In this document: piece after piece, positions 25,599-33,860 of the stretch
Position numbering within the stretch: the stretch's first letter is position 1
Layout: each line of letters opens with the position of its first letter
Origin: Saprospiraceae bacterium
GTDB lineage: Bacteria; Bacteroidota; Bacteroidia; Chitinophagales; Saprospiraceae
Assembly (NCBI GenBank): GCA_020629935.1
Contig: JAHDCJ010000023.1
Coordinates: 1-37,827 of the forward strand
Direction: 5' to 3'
DNA length: 37,827 nucleotides
Position numbers and translations under genes: made by a program
Notes under the pieces: model-generated
What the model saw: only the letters and a program-made list of their open reading frames with translations
Told to the model about the DNA's origin: nothing
The model's database searches: none

Positions 25599-25667
25599 AA
25601 ACAACTTCTTTATATTGCAAAGCATTTAGGTATTAAGACCATAAACCATGATTTTAAAATAACACTT

Positions 25668-26888
25668 TTGCCAGACCAAATTAGTATACTTCACGAAACG
25701 TCGACGTACGTACAAGAATACTTGCAGAATAATCTGCCAGGGAAATATGTATATCACAATATAGATCATACTTTATTGGTGGTGCTTTCTGCTAAAGAAA
25801 TTGCTGCTGGAAATAATCTCAGTGAAGAAGAGTTGGAAATGCTCTTGATCGCCGCTTGGTTTCATGACTTGGGTTATTGTCAAGGTGCAGAAGGACATGA
25901 ACAACGAAGTGCCCAGTTAGCTGAAGCTTTTTTATTAGAAAAAAATTATAACCCAGATCATATAGCAATTATTAAAGGTTGTATTCTGGCTACTAAAATG
26001 CCACAAACTCCCAAAACCCTAATGGAAGATATTCTATGTGATGCAGATTTATCTTCTTTAGGGAAAGAAAATTATGATGAACTCAATAAACGTCTACGTA
26101 TTGAATGGGAAATTACAGGAAGATCTAAATTTACGGAAGAAGGATGGTTATTATTAGAAATTGAATTCTTATCTAAGCATCATTACCATAACGAATATGC
26201 GCAACGTATTTATGATAAACAATTGGGGCGTAATTTAGGGAAGTTACGTAAGCAGCTCATTGAATTACCAACCAATACTTTTTTGCCGAAAAAAATAAAA
26301 GCAGAAGAAGATCAACCCATTAAAAAAACAGTAAAAAAGGGAAATTCTTTTGGACGAGGAGTGGAAACCATGTATCGGATGACTTATCGTACGCATATTA
26401 ATTTAAGTGCAATAGCCGATAATAAGGCAAACATTATGCTAAGTATTAATGCCATTATTATCTCTATTACCTTGCCTTCCTTAGTTCCCAATTTTGATAA
26501 TAATCCGAAACTGATCATACCCACATTTATATTGATCACCACCTGTCTCATTTCTATAATTTATGCCACGTTATCTACAAGGCCTAAAATTACGGAAGGC
26601 CATGTAACCAAAGAGTCGATCAAAAATAAACGATCCAATTTATTGTTTTTTGGCAATTTCTATAAAATGACCTTGCCCGATTTTGAATTTGGAATCAAAG
26701 AAATGATGGAAGATGAAGATTTCCTATATGGTTCTATGACACGCGATTTATATTTTCTAGGAAAAGTATTGGATAAAAAGTATCGCTACCTACGAATTTG
26801 CTACGGTGTTTTCATGTATGGCTTGATTCTTTCGGTCACAGCCTTTATCTTAGCTTTTTTAATCGGCTGGGTTTATTATCCTAAATAA
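25668..26888 (+). CDS. HD phosphohydrolase fused to a Pycsar-effector-type membrane domain
   Basis: This 406-residue protein has an HD domain at about 25-180, with likely metal ligands H34, H66-D67 (WFHDLGY) and D125 (CDADL). A basic linker is followed by a PycTM-like domain (formerly DUF5706) at about 230-403. That domain has the signature YRTHINLSAIADNKANIMLSINAIIIS and membrane helices at about 255-272, 282-302 and 380-402. PycTM proteins are membrane effectors triggered by cyclic pyrimidine nucleotides in Pycsar defence. No cyclase gene is adjacent. The start is TTG (25668); no ATG or GTG lies upstream in frame. A four-codon ATG ORF (25648-25662) ends just before it. It is followed 17 bp later by a nuclease gene. 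Domains are firm; a defence role is inference. Confidence 0.88.
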   Translation: MPDQISILHETSTYVQEYLQNNLPGKYVYHNIDHTLLVVLSAKEIAAGNNLSEEELEMLLIAAWFHDLGYCQGAEGHEQRSAQLAEAFLLEKNYNPDHIAIIKGCILATKMPQTPKTLMEDILCDADLSSLGKENYDELNKRLRIEWEITGRSKFTEEGWLLLEIEFLSKHHYHNEYAQRIYDKQLGRNLGKLRKQLIELPTNTFLPKKIKAEEDQPIKKTVKKGNSFGRGVETMYRMTYRTHINLSAIADNKANIMLSINAIIISITLPSLVPNFDNNPKLIIPTFILITTCLISIIYATLSTRPKITEGHVTKESIKNKRSNLLFFGNFYKMTLPDFEFGIKEMMEDEDFLYGSMTRDLYFLGKVLDKKYRYLRICYGVFMYGLILSVTAFILAFLIGWVYYPK

Positions 26889-26905
26889 ATCCACTAACAC
26901 AAGGC

Positions 26906-27769
26906 ATGACAAAAAATAAAAAAGATCATCAAGATATACAAATTACTAAAGCTTCAGGAGAACGTTCTTCTTTTGTGCCTCAAAAGCTAATAGAATCATT
27001 ACAAAAGGCAGGCGCTAACGCAGAAACCATTCGATCGATAATGCAAGATATCGAAGGGGAAATTTTTGATGGAATTACTACAAAAAAAATATACCAATTG
27101 GCTTTTGGCCGTTTGAAACGTCATGCTACCCATGTGGCTGCTCGCTACAAATTGAAACGAGCAATTATGGAACTTGGCCCAAGTGGATATCCTTTCGAAC
27201 GATATTTTGCTTATATCTTACAGCATCAAGGATATCAAGTTAAGCATGGACAATTTATCCAAGGACATTGTATTAATCACGAAGTCGATGTAGTGGCCGC
27301 CAAAGGAAATCGAGTCCTTTTATGTGAATGTAAATATCATAACCGGTCAGGTGTGAAAAGTGATGTAAAAGTACCCCTCTACATCCATTCTCGTTTTCGA
27401 GATATTGTTAAAGAATTGAACAAGAATCCAGAAAACGAAAAACTTAATTTTGAGTGTTGGATTATTACCAATACCTCGTTTACCGAAGATGCCGTGCAGT
27501 ACGCCGTGTGTAGTGGAATAAATCTCCTTTCATGGGATTTTCCAGGCGATGGAAATCTAAAAAGTTATATCGAAGCTTCGGCTTTATATCCAATAACTTG
27601 CTTGACGACCTTAACAAATAAGGAAAAATCAAAACTTTTAGAGCAAAAGATCGTATTATCCAATGAGCTTCAAGAAAACGAAAATGCTTTGTTAAGTATA
27701 GGAATTAAGAAGAATAAAATTTCTAAAGTCCTAGAAGAAGTGCATTTTTTGTGTAAAGATTGCAATTAG
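26906..27769 (+). CDS. ATP-cone plus Mrr-like PD-(D/E)XK nuclease
   Basis: This is a 287-residue cytoplasmic protein. Residues of about 10-90 form an ATP-cone (ITKASGERSSFVPQKLIESL ending in YKLKRAIMELG), a nucleotide-sensing domain best known from ribonucleotide reductase and NrdR. Residues of about 95-215 form a restriction-endonuclease-like core: E98 in PFERYF, then HEVDVVA with D128, then LCECKYH with E141-x-K143. The C-terminal 60 residues include a Lys-rich helical region and a CKDC end. It follows the HD-PycTM gene by 17 bp. An ATP-cone fused to an Mrr-type nuclease is seen in Bacteroidota; its function is unproven. Confidence 0.87.
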   Translation: MTKNKKDHQDIQITKASGERSSFVPQKLIESLQKAGANAETIRSIMQDIEGEIFDGITTKKIYQLAFGRLKRHATHVAARYKLKRAIMELGPSGYPFERYFAYILQHQGYQVKHGQFIQGHCINHEVDVVAAKGNRVLLCECKYHNRSGVKSDVKVPLYIHSRFRDIVKELNKNPENEKLNFECWIITNTSFTEDAVQYAVCSGINLLSWDFPGDGNLKSYIEASALYPITCLTTLTNKEKSKLLEQKIVLSNELQENENALLSIGIKKNKISKVLEEVHFLCKDCN

Positions 27770-27825
27770 ATGAGGCAAACGATTGAAAATCTAGGGATTT
27801 TACTTTTTTATACTTAAAAAAATGT

Positions 27826-27900
27826 GATATTTGTAAAGTCCTTAAATTATTGAACTTTTTTAAGAAAAACAGCATTGATTTAGTGCAGGGCAACCTGTAA
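27826..27900 (+). promoter_or_regulatory. infC leader with hairpins
   Basis: A -7-like GATATTTG (27826-27833, one mismatch to TAnnTTTG) would give a leader of about 85 nt. Within it CTTAA (27841-27845) can pair with TTAAG (27859-27863). TGCAGG (27884-27889) pairs with CCTGTA (27894-27899) around the GNRA tetraloop GCAA, including one G-U pair. The second hairpin ends 28 nt before the TTG start. Leader-based control of infC is plausible, but no known riboswitch class is recognised. Confidence 0.35.
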
Positions 27901-27927
27901 ATGTATTATTAATAAAATTTAGAAAAT

Positions 27928-28509
27928 TTGGCAAAAAGACCAAGAAGAGTTCTTCGACGTAAGCAAGAACCACAATTTAGAACCAATGACAACATTCGCA
28001 TCTCCCAAATTCGATTGGTAGGGGACAATTTAGATGCAGTTAGCGAAGCTGCGGGACGTACTGTTGAACCTGGAATTTACGACACGCCGCAAGTCTTAAA
28101 ATGGGCCTATGCCGTAGGATTAGATTTAGTAGAAATTTCTCCTAAAGCCAACCCTCCAGTGTGTAGAATTATTGACTATAAGAAGTTTCTTTACGAGAAG
28201 AAGAAGAGAGAGAAAGAGATGAAGGCTAAGGCTTCTAAGACCGTAGTAAAAGAAATTCGTTTCGGACCAAACACTGATGATCATGACTTTGACTTTAAAG
28301 CACGTCATGCAGAACGGTTTTTGCAAGAAGGAGCAAAAGTAAAAGCTTATGTCCAGTTTCGTGGACGAACTATCGTGTTTAAAGAGCGCGGAGAATTACT
28401 TCTTTTAAAATTTATTCAACGATTAGAAGAAGTGGGTGTAGTCGAAGCTTTACCTAAAATGGAAGGTAGACGAATGTTCGTATTTATTACGCCGAAAAAG
28501 AAAAAATAA
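27928..28509 (+). CDS. infC: Translation initiation factor IF-3
   Basis: This protein is 193 residues, starting at a TTG with the expected N-terminus [15 protein letters not shown]. The next in-frame stop upstream is at 27913 and no ATG lies between. IF-3N (about 20-90) includes [15 protein letters not shown] and [24 protein letters not shown]-3C (about 98-190) includes [25 protein letters not shown] and [13 protein letters not shown]-3 binds the 30S subunit and rejects non-standard start codons. A TTG start fits the known logic of infC autoregulation, where IF-3 limits its own synthesis from a rare start codon. Confidence 0.97.
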   Translation: MAKRPRRVLRRKQEPQFRTNDNIRISQIRLVGDNLDAVSEAAGRTVEPGIYDTPQVLKWAYAVGLDLVEISPKANPPVCRIIDYKKFLYEKKKREKEMKAKASKTVVKEIRFGPNTDDHDFDFKARHAERFLQEGAKVKAYVQFRGRTIVFKERGELLLLKFIQRLEEVGVVEALPKMEGRRMFVFITPKKKK

Positions 28510-28523
28510 TCACTAAAACATAA

Positions 28524-28560
28524 AAAGCAGGATGATTGAAATCCTGCTTTTATTTTTTTT
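28524..28560 (+). terminator. Intrinsic terminator between infC and rpmI
   Basis: AAAGCAGGAT (28524-28533) pairs perfectly with ATCCTGCTTT (28541-28550) around a 7-nt loop, followed by a T-rich tract to 28560. It should end the infC transcript, so rpmI-rplT rely on their own promoter. Confidence 0.9.
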
Positions 28561-28593
28561 GTAAAAAAATAGAATTAAAATCTTCAATAGATT

Positions 28594-28624
28594 TTGATAT
28601 TAAGGAAACTTATCCTTATATTTG
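28594..28624 (+). promoter_or_regulatory. rpmI-rplT promoter
   Basis: TTG (28594-28596), a 20-bp spacer and TATATTTG (28617-28624) give an ideal Bacteroidota vegetative promoter. Transcription would start near 28631, with a leader of about 22 nt to the rpmI ATG at 28653. Confidence 0.8.
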
Positions 28625-28652
28625 CATTCGCTTTTTGAAAAACAGCAGAAAA

Positions 28653-28847
28653 ATGCCTAAAGTTAAAACACATTCTGGAGTTAAGAAACGATTTAAAGTT
28701 ACCGGCTCTGGTAAAATCAAAAGAAGCCGTTCGGGTAAGCAACACCTCTTACGGAAAAAGACGAAGAAAGCTAAGCTTCGATTGACTCACGCTGGATTAG
28801 TTTCTACAGCAGATGAGCCTAGAATTAAAAAGTTGTTAAACCTCTAA
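28653..28847 (+). CDS. rpmI: 50S ribosomal protein L35
   Basis: This is a 64-residue basic protein, MPKVKTHSGVKKRFKVTG and on, matching L35 over its full usual length with the GKIKRSRSGKQHLLRKKT core. The frame is open further upstream to 28536, but that part covers the promoter and terminator, so the ATG at 28653 is chosen. It is followed 12 bp later by rplT. Confidence 0.96.
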   Translation: MPKVKTHSGVKKRFKVTGSGKIKRSRSGKQHLLRKKTKKAKLRLTHAGLVSTADEPRIKKLLNL

Positions 28848-28859
28848 AATTATCGGATC

Positions 28860-29204
28860 ATGCCACGTGCTACGAACTCCGTCGCTTCAAGGAAAAGACG
28901 TAAAAAAGTAATAAAAGCAGCCAAAGGATACTTTGGTGCTAGAAGTAATGTTTATACAGTTGCAAAAAATGCAGTTGAAAAAGGATTACAATATGCTTAT
29001 CGAGATAGAAAGAACAAAAAACGAGAGTTTAGAAGTCTTTGGATCACTCGGATTAATGCTGCAGCTCGAGCAGAAGGAACAACCTATTCACGGTTAATGT
29101 GCCAACTTGCTGAAAACAATGTAGCTTTAAACAGAAAAGTACTTGCTGACTTAGCAATGAATCATCCTGATGCATTCAGTGCTATTGTGAAAGCTGTAAA
29201 ATAA
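28860..29204 (+). CDS. rplT: 50S ribosomal protein L20
   Basis: This 114-residue protein carries the L20 signature: a very basic N-terminal helix ([21 protein letters not shown]) and the [21 protein letters not shown] core. It binds 23S rRNA early in 50S assembly. It is the last gene of the rpmI-rplT unit and is followed by a strong terminator. Confidence 0.97.
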   Translation: MPRATNSVASRKRRKKVIKAAKGYFGARSNVYTVAKNAVEKGLQYAYRDRKNKKREFRSLWITRINAAARAEGTTYSRLMCQLAENNVALNRKVLADLAMNHPDAFSAIVKAVK

Positions 29205-29223
29205 ATTCATCGTATACGATGTC

Positions 29224-29260
29224 AAAAGGGCTATCCATCTAGGGTAGCCCTTTTTGTTTT
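29224..29260 (+). terminator. Intrinsic terminator after rplT
   Basis: A 13-bp stem (29224-29236 with 29242-29254, one G-U pair) and a 5-nt loop contain AAAAGGGCTA and TAGCCCTTTT. T-rich sequence follows to 29260. Confidence 0.92.
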
Positions 29261-29328
29261 TATAAAATTTTCTCTTTCCTCTATTATTAATTTTGTGAAT
29301 TAATTAACTTCGTGCAAAAATTGACCTT

Positions 29329-30723
29329 ATGGAATTTCGTAAAGAAAAAGATAGTATCGGTTATGTTGATGTGCCTGCAAATGTCTATTGGGCAGCGCAA
29401 ACCCAACGTTCTAGTTTGAACTTTAAAATTGGGGGCCAAATGATGCCCAAAGAAATTATTAAAGCCTACGCCATCTTGAAAAAGGCTGCAGCAAATACCA
29501 ATGCCGAAGCAGGAGCTATTGACCCTGCCAAAGCTAAACTTATCGGACAAGTTTGTGATGAAATATTGACTGGAGCTTTAGATGATCAATTCCCTTTAGT
29601 GGTTTGGCAAACAGGTTCTGGTACACAAACCAATATGAATGTCAATGAAGTCATCGCAAATCGAGGACATGTAATCCAAGGTGGTGGATTGTTAGATACA
29701 GAAAAATATTTGCATCCAAACGATGATGTCAATAAATCTCAATCATCAAATGATACCTTTCCAACAGCGATGCATATTGCTGCTTATAAGCTATTGATTG
29801 AAAATACGTTGCCCGGTATCGAAGCTTTACGTGATACCTTAGCACAAAAATCAACCGAGTTTATGGAAGTCGTAAAAATCGGCCGAACGCACTTTATGGA
29901 TGCTACTCCATTGACAGTAGGGCAAGAAATTTCTGGATATGTTTCTCAATTGGATCATGGAATTCGAGCCATAAAAAATACAATGAGCCACTTAGCAGAA
30001 TTGGCTTTAGGAGGAACCGCAGTAGGTACAGGAATTAATACACCTAAAGGATATTCAGAAAATGTAGCTAAAGAAATAGCTCGATTGACCAACTTACCTT
30101 TCGTTACCGCTGAAAATAAATTTGAAGCTTTAGCTGCGCATGATGCGATTGTAGAATCGCATGGAGCCTTAAAAACTGTGGCTTGTTCTTTAATGAAAAT
30201 TGCCAATGATATTCGGATGCTAGCCTCTGGGCCACGCTCTGGAATCGGAGAATTAATCATTCCTGCCAATGAACCCGGTTCTTCCATTATGCCTGGAAAG
30301 GTGAATCCTACACAAGCTGAAGCCTTGACGATGGCAATGGCACAGGTTTGTGGCAATGATGTAGCTATTAATATTGGAGGAATGACTGGACATTTTGAGT
30401 TGAATGTATTTAAGCCTATGATGGTCTATAATTTCTTAATGTCTGCACGTTTAATTGGTGACGCTTGTAATAGTTTTAATGAAAATTGTGCCAAAGGAAT
30501 AGAGCCGAATAGAAAACGAATTGACCAGAATTTACATAATTCTTTGATGTTGGTTACTGCTTTAAATACTAAAATCGGCTATGATAAAGCCGCAGGAATA
30601 GCCAAAAAAGCACATAAAGAAGGCACTACATTGAAAGAAGCAGCGATAGATTTGGGGTACTTAACAGCAGAAGAATTTGACGAATGGGTGCGTCCAGAAG
30701 ATATGGTAAGTGGATTGAAATAA
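29329..30723 (+). CDS. fumC: Class II fumarate hydratase
   Basis: This 464-residue enzyme has both signatures of the fumarase/aspartase superfamily. The catalytic base region [16 protein letters not shown] contains H188, and the signature loop [11 protein letters not shown] contains S318. Both fall at the same positions as in E. coli Fum[14 protein letters not shown] and [12 protein letters not shown] are also present. It interconverts fumarate and malate in the TCA cycle without an iron-sulfur cluster. It is encoded alone, between the rplT terminator and the yceD promoter. Confidence 0.96.
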   Translation: MEFRKEKDSIGYVDVPANVYWAAQTQRSSLNFKIGGQMMPKEIIKAYAILKKAAANTNAEAGAIDPAKAKLIGQVCDEILTGALDDQFPLVVWQTGSGTQTNMNVNEVIANRGHVIQGGGLLDTEKYLHPNDDVNKSQSSNDTFPTAMHIAAYKLLIENTLPGIEALRDTLAQKSTEFMEVVKIGRTHFMDATPLTVGQEISGYVSQLDHGIRAIKNTMSHLAELALGGTAVGTGINTPKGYSENVAKEIARLTNLPFVTAENKFEALAAHDAIVESHGALKTVACSLMKIANDIRMLASGPRSGIGELIIPANEPGSSIMPGKVNPTQAEALTMAMAQVCGNDVAINIGGMTGHFELNVFKPMMVYNFLMSARLIGDACNSFNENCAKGIEPNRKRIDQNLHNSLMLVTALNTKIGYDKAAGIAKKAHKEGTTLKEAAIDLGYLTAEEFDEWVRPEDMVSGLK

Positions 30724-30761
30724 AAATTACATTTTAATTTTCAATTCTAAAGCAATTTCCT

Positions 30762-30769
30762 TATCTTTG
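30762..30769 (+). promoter_or_regulatory. -7 box of the DUF177-rpmF unit
   Basis: TATCTTTG is a full TAnnTTTG match, 33 bp before the GTG start at 30802. The -33 region has only TTC at the right spacing. Confidence 0.5.
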
Positions 30770-30801
30770 CGTTCACGTTTTTTTTACAAGTATTTACCAA
30801 A

Positions 30802-31341
30802 GTGAAAGCACTGAAAACATACTTAATCAATTTGAGCGGCCTAAAAGTTGGCGCTCACCAATTTGAATATAAAATAGATCAAACGTTTCTAAGTCATTTT
30901 GAAGACGCTCCTGTGAAAGAAGGTTTAGTTCAAGTTAAACTTGATCTTGATAAAAGACCAAGTCTGATTTCTTTAGATTTTACCTTTTCTGGATTCATTC
31001 AAGTAGCTTGTGATCGTTGTCTAGATCATTTTGAATTAGCAATTGAAGGAGAAAAAAATATCTTGATCAAGCGGGCAGAAAAGCCAAGAGAAGAAGGAGA
31101 TATTATTTTTATTCGCCCTGAAACAGATGAATATAACATCGCACAACTTGTTTATGAGTTGATCGTTTTAGGTTTGCCGATGCAAAATATTCATCCAGAA
31201 GACGAAAACGGAGAATCAGGTTGTGATCCTGAGATACTAAAATATATTCAAGTTGATTTTTCGGAAGAAAATCCGGAAAAAGAATCCAACTCAAATCCAA
31301 TTTGGGATCAGATTCAAGAACAATTTAAAAATAAAGAATAA
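30802..31341 (+). CDS. DUF177 (YceD-like) protein
   Basis: This 179-residue protein starts at GTG. It has the DUF177 pattern with a central IQVACDRCLDHFEL (CxxC) and a later DEYNIAQLVYELIVLGLPMQNIHPE with a Cys at ESGCDPE. Family members (YceD, also called Rrp23N-like) are encoded before rpmF in most bacteria and are linked to 23S rRNA processing and ribosome assembly. Here it precedes rpmF by 18 bp. Confidence 0.9.
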   Translation: MKALKTYLINLSGLKVGAHQFEYKIDQTFLSHFEDAPVKEGLVQVKLDLDKRPSLISLDFTFSGFIQVACDRCLDHFELAIEGEKNILIKRAEKPREEGDIIFIRPETDEYNIAQLVYELIVLGLPMQNIHPEDENGESGCDPEILKYIQVDFSEENPEKESNSNPIWDQIQEQFKNKE

Positions 31342-31359
31342 CCATAAAATTCTAGCATT

Positions 31360-31551
31360 ATGGCACATCCTAAGAGCCGGATATCTAAGCAAAGAAAGAG
31401 AAAACGTCGCACACACCAAAAAGCGACCACACCACCTATTGCCTTTTGTAAAGCAACTGGGCAACCTCATGTATACCATCAAGCACATTGGCATGAAGGA
31501 AATCTATACTATAAAGGTAAACTAGTTATTGCTAGCAAGGACGACGAATAG
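31360..31551 (+). CDS. rpmF: 50S ribosomal protein L32
   Basis: This 63-residue protein starts [23 protein letters not shown], typical of L32. The zinc-ribbon part is degenerate. Only one Cys (C30) remains of the usual four, and the others correspond to Thr or His-rich positions, so it is a zinc-free or weak-zinc form. I recall the same type in other Bacteroidota. The usual downstream plsX-fabH genes are absent; a weak hairpin and ridA follow. Confidence 0.94.
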   Translation: MAHPKSRISKQRKRKRRTHQKATTPPIAFCKATGQPHVYHQAHWHEGNLYYKGKLVIASKDDE

Positions 31552-31579
31552 AATCCTCTCAAAAAATACAACTTATTCT

Positions 31580-31608
31580 AAAGCTCCCATAGTAATATGC
31601 GGGGCTTT
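31580..31608 (+). terminator. Weak terminator-like hairpin after rpmF
   Basis: AAAGCTCC (31580-31587) pairs with GGGGCTTT (31601-31608), including one G-U pair, around a 13-nt loop. The following sequence (acttgtattt) is only moderately T-rich. Confidence 0.45.
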
Positions 31609-31707
31609 ACTTGTATTTAGTAAATCTCAATGATAGGACTTCTATTTTCTTTTCTTTCGAAGAAAAAATAAAAATCACTCTATCCAAGAATCTGGAAACA
31701 CCAAACA

Positions 31708-32088
31708 ATGAAAAAAATTATTGAAACTAAAAATGCTCCCGCTCCTGTTGGACCGTATAACCAAGCAATTATTGCTAATGGGATGTTATATGCTTCTGGA
31801 CAAATAGCGATTGATCCTCAAACTGGAGATTTAATTACTTCTTCCATTGAAGTAGAAACCCATCAGGTGATGAAAAACATAAAAGCTATACTTGATGAGG
31901 CAGGCTTAGGGTTTGAGCATATTGTGAAATGTTCTGTATTTGTTGCAGATATGCATTTATATAGTCGAATTAATGCCGTTTATGCTACCTATTTTAATGA
32001 AGCGACTGCCCCAGCTAGAGAATTGGTAGAGGTAGCCAATTTACCTAAATTTGTTAACATCGAAATTTCGATTATTGCTGTTGTTTAA
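31708..32088 (+). CDS. ridA: RidA-family reactive enamine/imine deaminase
   Basis: This 126-residue protein matches RidA over its full length: GPYNQAI near 15-21, LYASGQIAIDP near 27-37, VKCSVFVADM near 73-82, R104 in PARELVEVA, and E119. R104 and E119 match E. coli R105 and E120, which bind the carboxylate and activate water. It hydrolyses 2-aminoacrylate and related imines made by PLP enzymes. trpS follows after 12 bp. Confidence 0.93.
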   Translation: MKKIIETKNAPAPVGPYNQAIIANGMLYASGQIAIDPQTGDLITSSIEVETHQVMKNIKAILDEAGLGFEHIVKCSVFVADMHLYSRINAVYATYFNEATAPARELVEVANLPKFVNIEISIIAVV

Positions 32089-32100
32089 ACCCACTTAATT

Positions 32101-33138
32101 ATGTCTGATAAAAGAAAACAGGTTTTATCCTGTGTACAACCCACCTCTAGTGAATTACATTATGGAAATTATTTTGGAGCGATAAAAAATTGGGTGGATT
32201 TACAAGATCAATATGATTGCTTATATGGAGTAGTGGATTATCATGCCATGACGATGCCTTATTCTCCAATCAAGTTGCGACAAAACTCGTGGGAGATTAT
32301 TTTTGGTTTAATGGCATTAGGTATTAAACCCGAATATCTTTTTATTCAATCTTTAATTCCAGAACATGCAGAATTATGTTGGATTTTTAACTGCTTTTGT
32401 TCCTATGGAGAATTGACTCGAATGACGCAGTTTAAGGATAAGTCAAGTCAAGTAAAAGAAAATAAAAAAGAAGCATTTATTTCTACAGGATTATTTGATT
32501 ATCCTGTATTACAAGCCGCCGATATTCTTATCTATCATGCAGACTATGTACCTGTAGGAAAAGATCAAGATCAACATCTAGAGCTTTCAAGAAATATTGC
32601 CTCACGTTTTAATACTCAAGTTGGAAAAGAATATTTTGTATTACCCAAGCCTTTATATACTGAAGTGCCTAAAGTAGCATCTACTGCTGACCCCAATCGA
32701 AAAATGAGTAAGAGTTTGGGTGAAAAACATTTTATTAATGTATTTGGAGAAGAAGCTCGAATTCGAAAACAGATAAAATCTGCGGTTACGGATACTGGCG
32801 AGGTAGTTTATGATGAAACCACTGGAAAACGAGCAATGAGTGCTGGAGTAGACAATTTATTTAGTTTACTAAAAGCCAGTGGAAATTCAGCGACGCATGG
32901 TCAACTTTTAGACTTATATAATGAAGAAAAACTTTCTTATGGAGATCTAAAACAAGCAGTAGCAGATGCTTTGGTGGTGTTAAGTAATGACTTTAGAGCA
33001 AAGAAAGCAGCAATCAAAGCAGACAAAAAAGCGGTGAAGCAACAAATAAAAGCCTCTGCGGCCAAAATCCGTTTACAAGCAAAACAAACTTTACGAGAAG
33101 TACGCGAATTGACAGGGTTAATTGGATTAAAGGATTAA
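32101..33138 (+). CDS. trpS: Tryptophanyl-tRNA synthetase
   Basis: This 345-residue class I synthetase has the HIGH-like PTSSELHYGNYFG at 14-26 and KMSKS at 201-205. Tryptophan- and ATP-site motifs such as DYPVLQAADILIY and VPVGKDQDQHLELSR are also present. It charges tRNA-Trp in the cytoplasm. The last 45 residues are Lys- and Ala-rich, within the normal anticodon-binding end. A FAH-family gene follows after 11 bp and may be co-transcribed. Confidence 0.96.
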   Translation: MSDKRKQVLSCVQPTSSELHYGNYFGAIKNWVDLQDQYDCLYGVVDYHAMTMPYSPIKLRQNSWEIIFGLMALGIKPEYLFIQSLIPEHAELCWIFNCFCSYGELTRMTQFKDKSSQVKENKKEAFISTGLFDYPVLQAADILIYHADYVPVGKDQDQHLELSRNIASRFNTQVGKEYFVLPKPLYTEVPKVASTADPNRKMSKSLGEKHFINVFGEEARIRKQIKSAVTDTGEVVYDETTGKRAMSAGVDNLFSLLKASGNSATHGQLLDLYNEEKLSYGDLKQAVADALVVLSNDFRAKKAAIKADKKAVKQQIKASAAKIRLQAKQTLREVRELTGLIGLKD

Positions 33139-33149
33139 ATGGTAGTCAT

Positions 33150-33758
33150 ATGAAAATTATTTGTGTAGGACGAAATTATGCAGATCATGCAAAAGAATTA
33201 AACAATCCAGTGCCTAAAAAGCCCTTATTGTTTATGAAACCTTCGACTGCAATTTTACATAAAAAGCGGCCCTTTTATTATCCAGACTTTTCTACAAACA
33301 TCCACTACGAAGCAGAGTTGATATTGAAGATCTGTAGAAATGGAAAATGTGTGGAAGAAAAATTTGCACATAAGTATTATGAAGAAATTTCTGTAGGTTT
33401 AGATCTAACGGCAAGAGACATTCAAGCAAAATGCAAAGAGAAGGGACATCCTTGGGAGATTGCAAAAGCGTTTGATAATTCTGCGGTGGTAGGGGCTTTT
33501 ATTCCCAAAGACGACTGGGATCCAAATAATATTCAATTTTCTTTAAAGAAAAATGGCACATTGGCTCAGCAAGGAGATACCAAAGATCTAATTTTTAATT
33601 TTGATTATTTGATTGCTTATATCTCCAGGTTTTTCAAATTACATGTAGGAGATTTAATATTCACAGGTACTCCAGCAGGTGTAGGACCTATTGAGATAGG
33701 AGATCAATACGAAGGATTTATTGGAGAGCAACGACTTTTTAATATAGAAGTGAAGTAA
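33150..33758 (+). CDS. FAH-family hydrolase/decarboxylase
   Basis: This 202-residue single-domain protein carries the fumarylacetoacetate-hydrolase fold. KIICVGRNYADHAKEL lies at the N-terminus, with metal ligands E54, E56 (HYEAELIL) and D85 (GLDLTARD), and FTGTPAGVGPI near the end. Small family members act as acylpyruvases or oxaloacetate decarboxylases (FAHD1-like). The sequence does not decide which. Confidence 0.88.
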   Translation: MKIICVGRNYADHAKELNNPVPKKPLLFMKPSTAILHKKRPFYYPDFSTNIHYEAELILKICRNGKCVEEKFAHKYYEEISVGLDLTARDIQAKCKEKGHPWEIAKAFDNSAVVGAFIPKDDWDPNNIQFSLKKNGTLAQQGDTKDLIFNFDYLIAYISRFFKLHVGDLIFTGTPAGVGPIEIGDQYEGFIGEQRLFNIEVK

Positions 33759-33796
33759 GGGAATCAATTAACGCTATTATTTTGTAATAAAGCTTT

Positions 33797-33824
33797 TTGT
33801 ATAACTGAAATAAGTGTACCTTTG
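33797..33824 (+). promoter_or_regulatory. metK promoter
   Basis: TTG (33797-33799), a 17-bp spacer and TACCTTTG (33817-33824) match the Bacteroidota consensus. The leader to the ATG at 33861 would be only about 30 nt, too short for a SAM riboswitch. Confidence 0.65.
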
Positions 33825-33860
33825 CCCAACGAAAAATAAACGAAACAAAATAATTTCATT

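Noticed and set aside
28536-28652. 39-codon N-terminal extension of L35
   Set aside because: The extension covers the infC terminator and the rpmI promoter; the usual L35 start is at 28653.
29955-30356. 133-codon minus-strand frame inside fumC
   Set aside because: It is antisense to a fully conserved enzyme and has no family features.
31360-31551. Degenerate zinc ribbon of L32 as a sign of a zinc-starvation paralogue
   Set aside because: The single-Cys form appears, from memory, to be the normal L32 in Bacteroidota, so it does not imply a second copy.
33759-33860. SAM riboswitch upstream of metK
   Set aside because: The predicted leader is only about 30 nt and no SAM aptamer pattern is visible.
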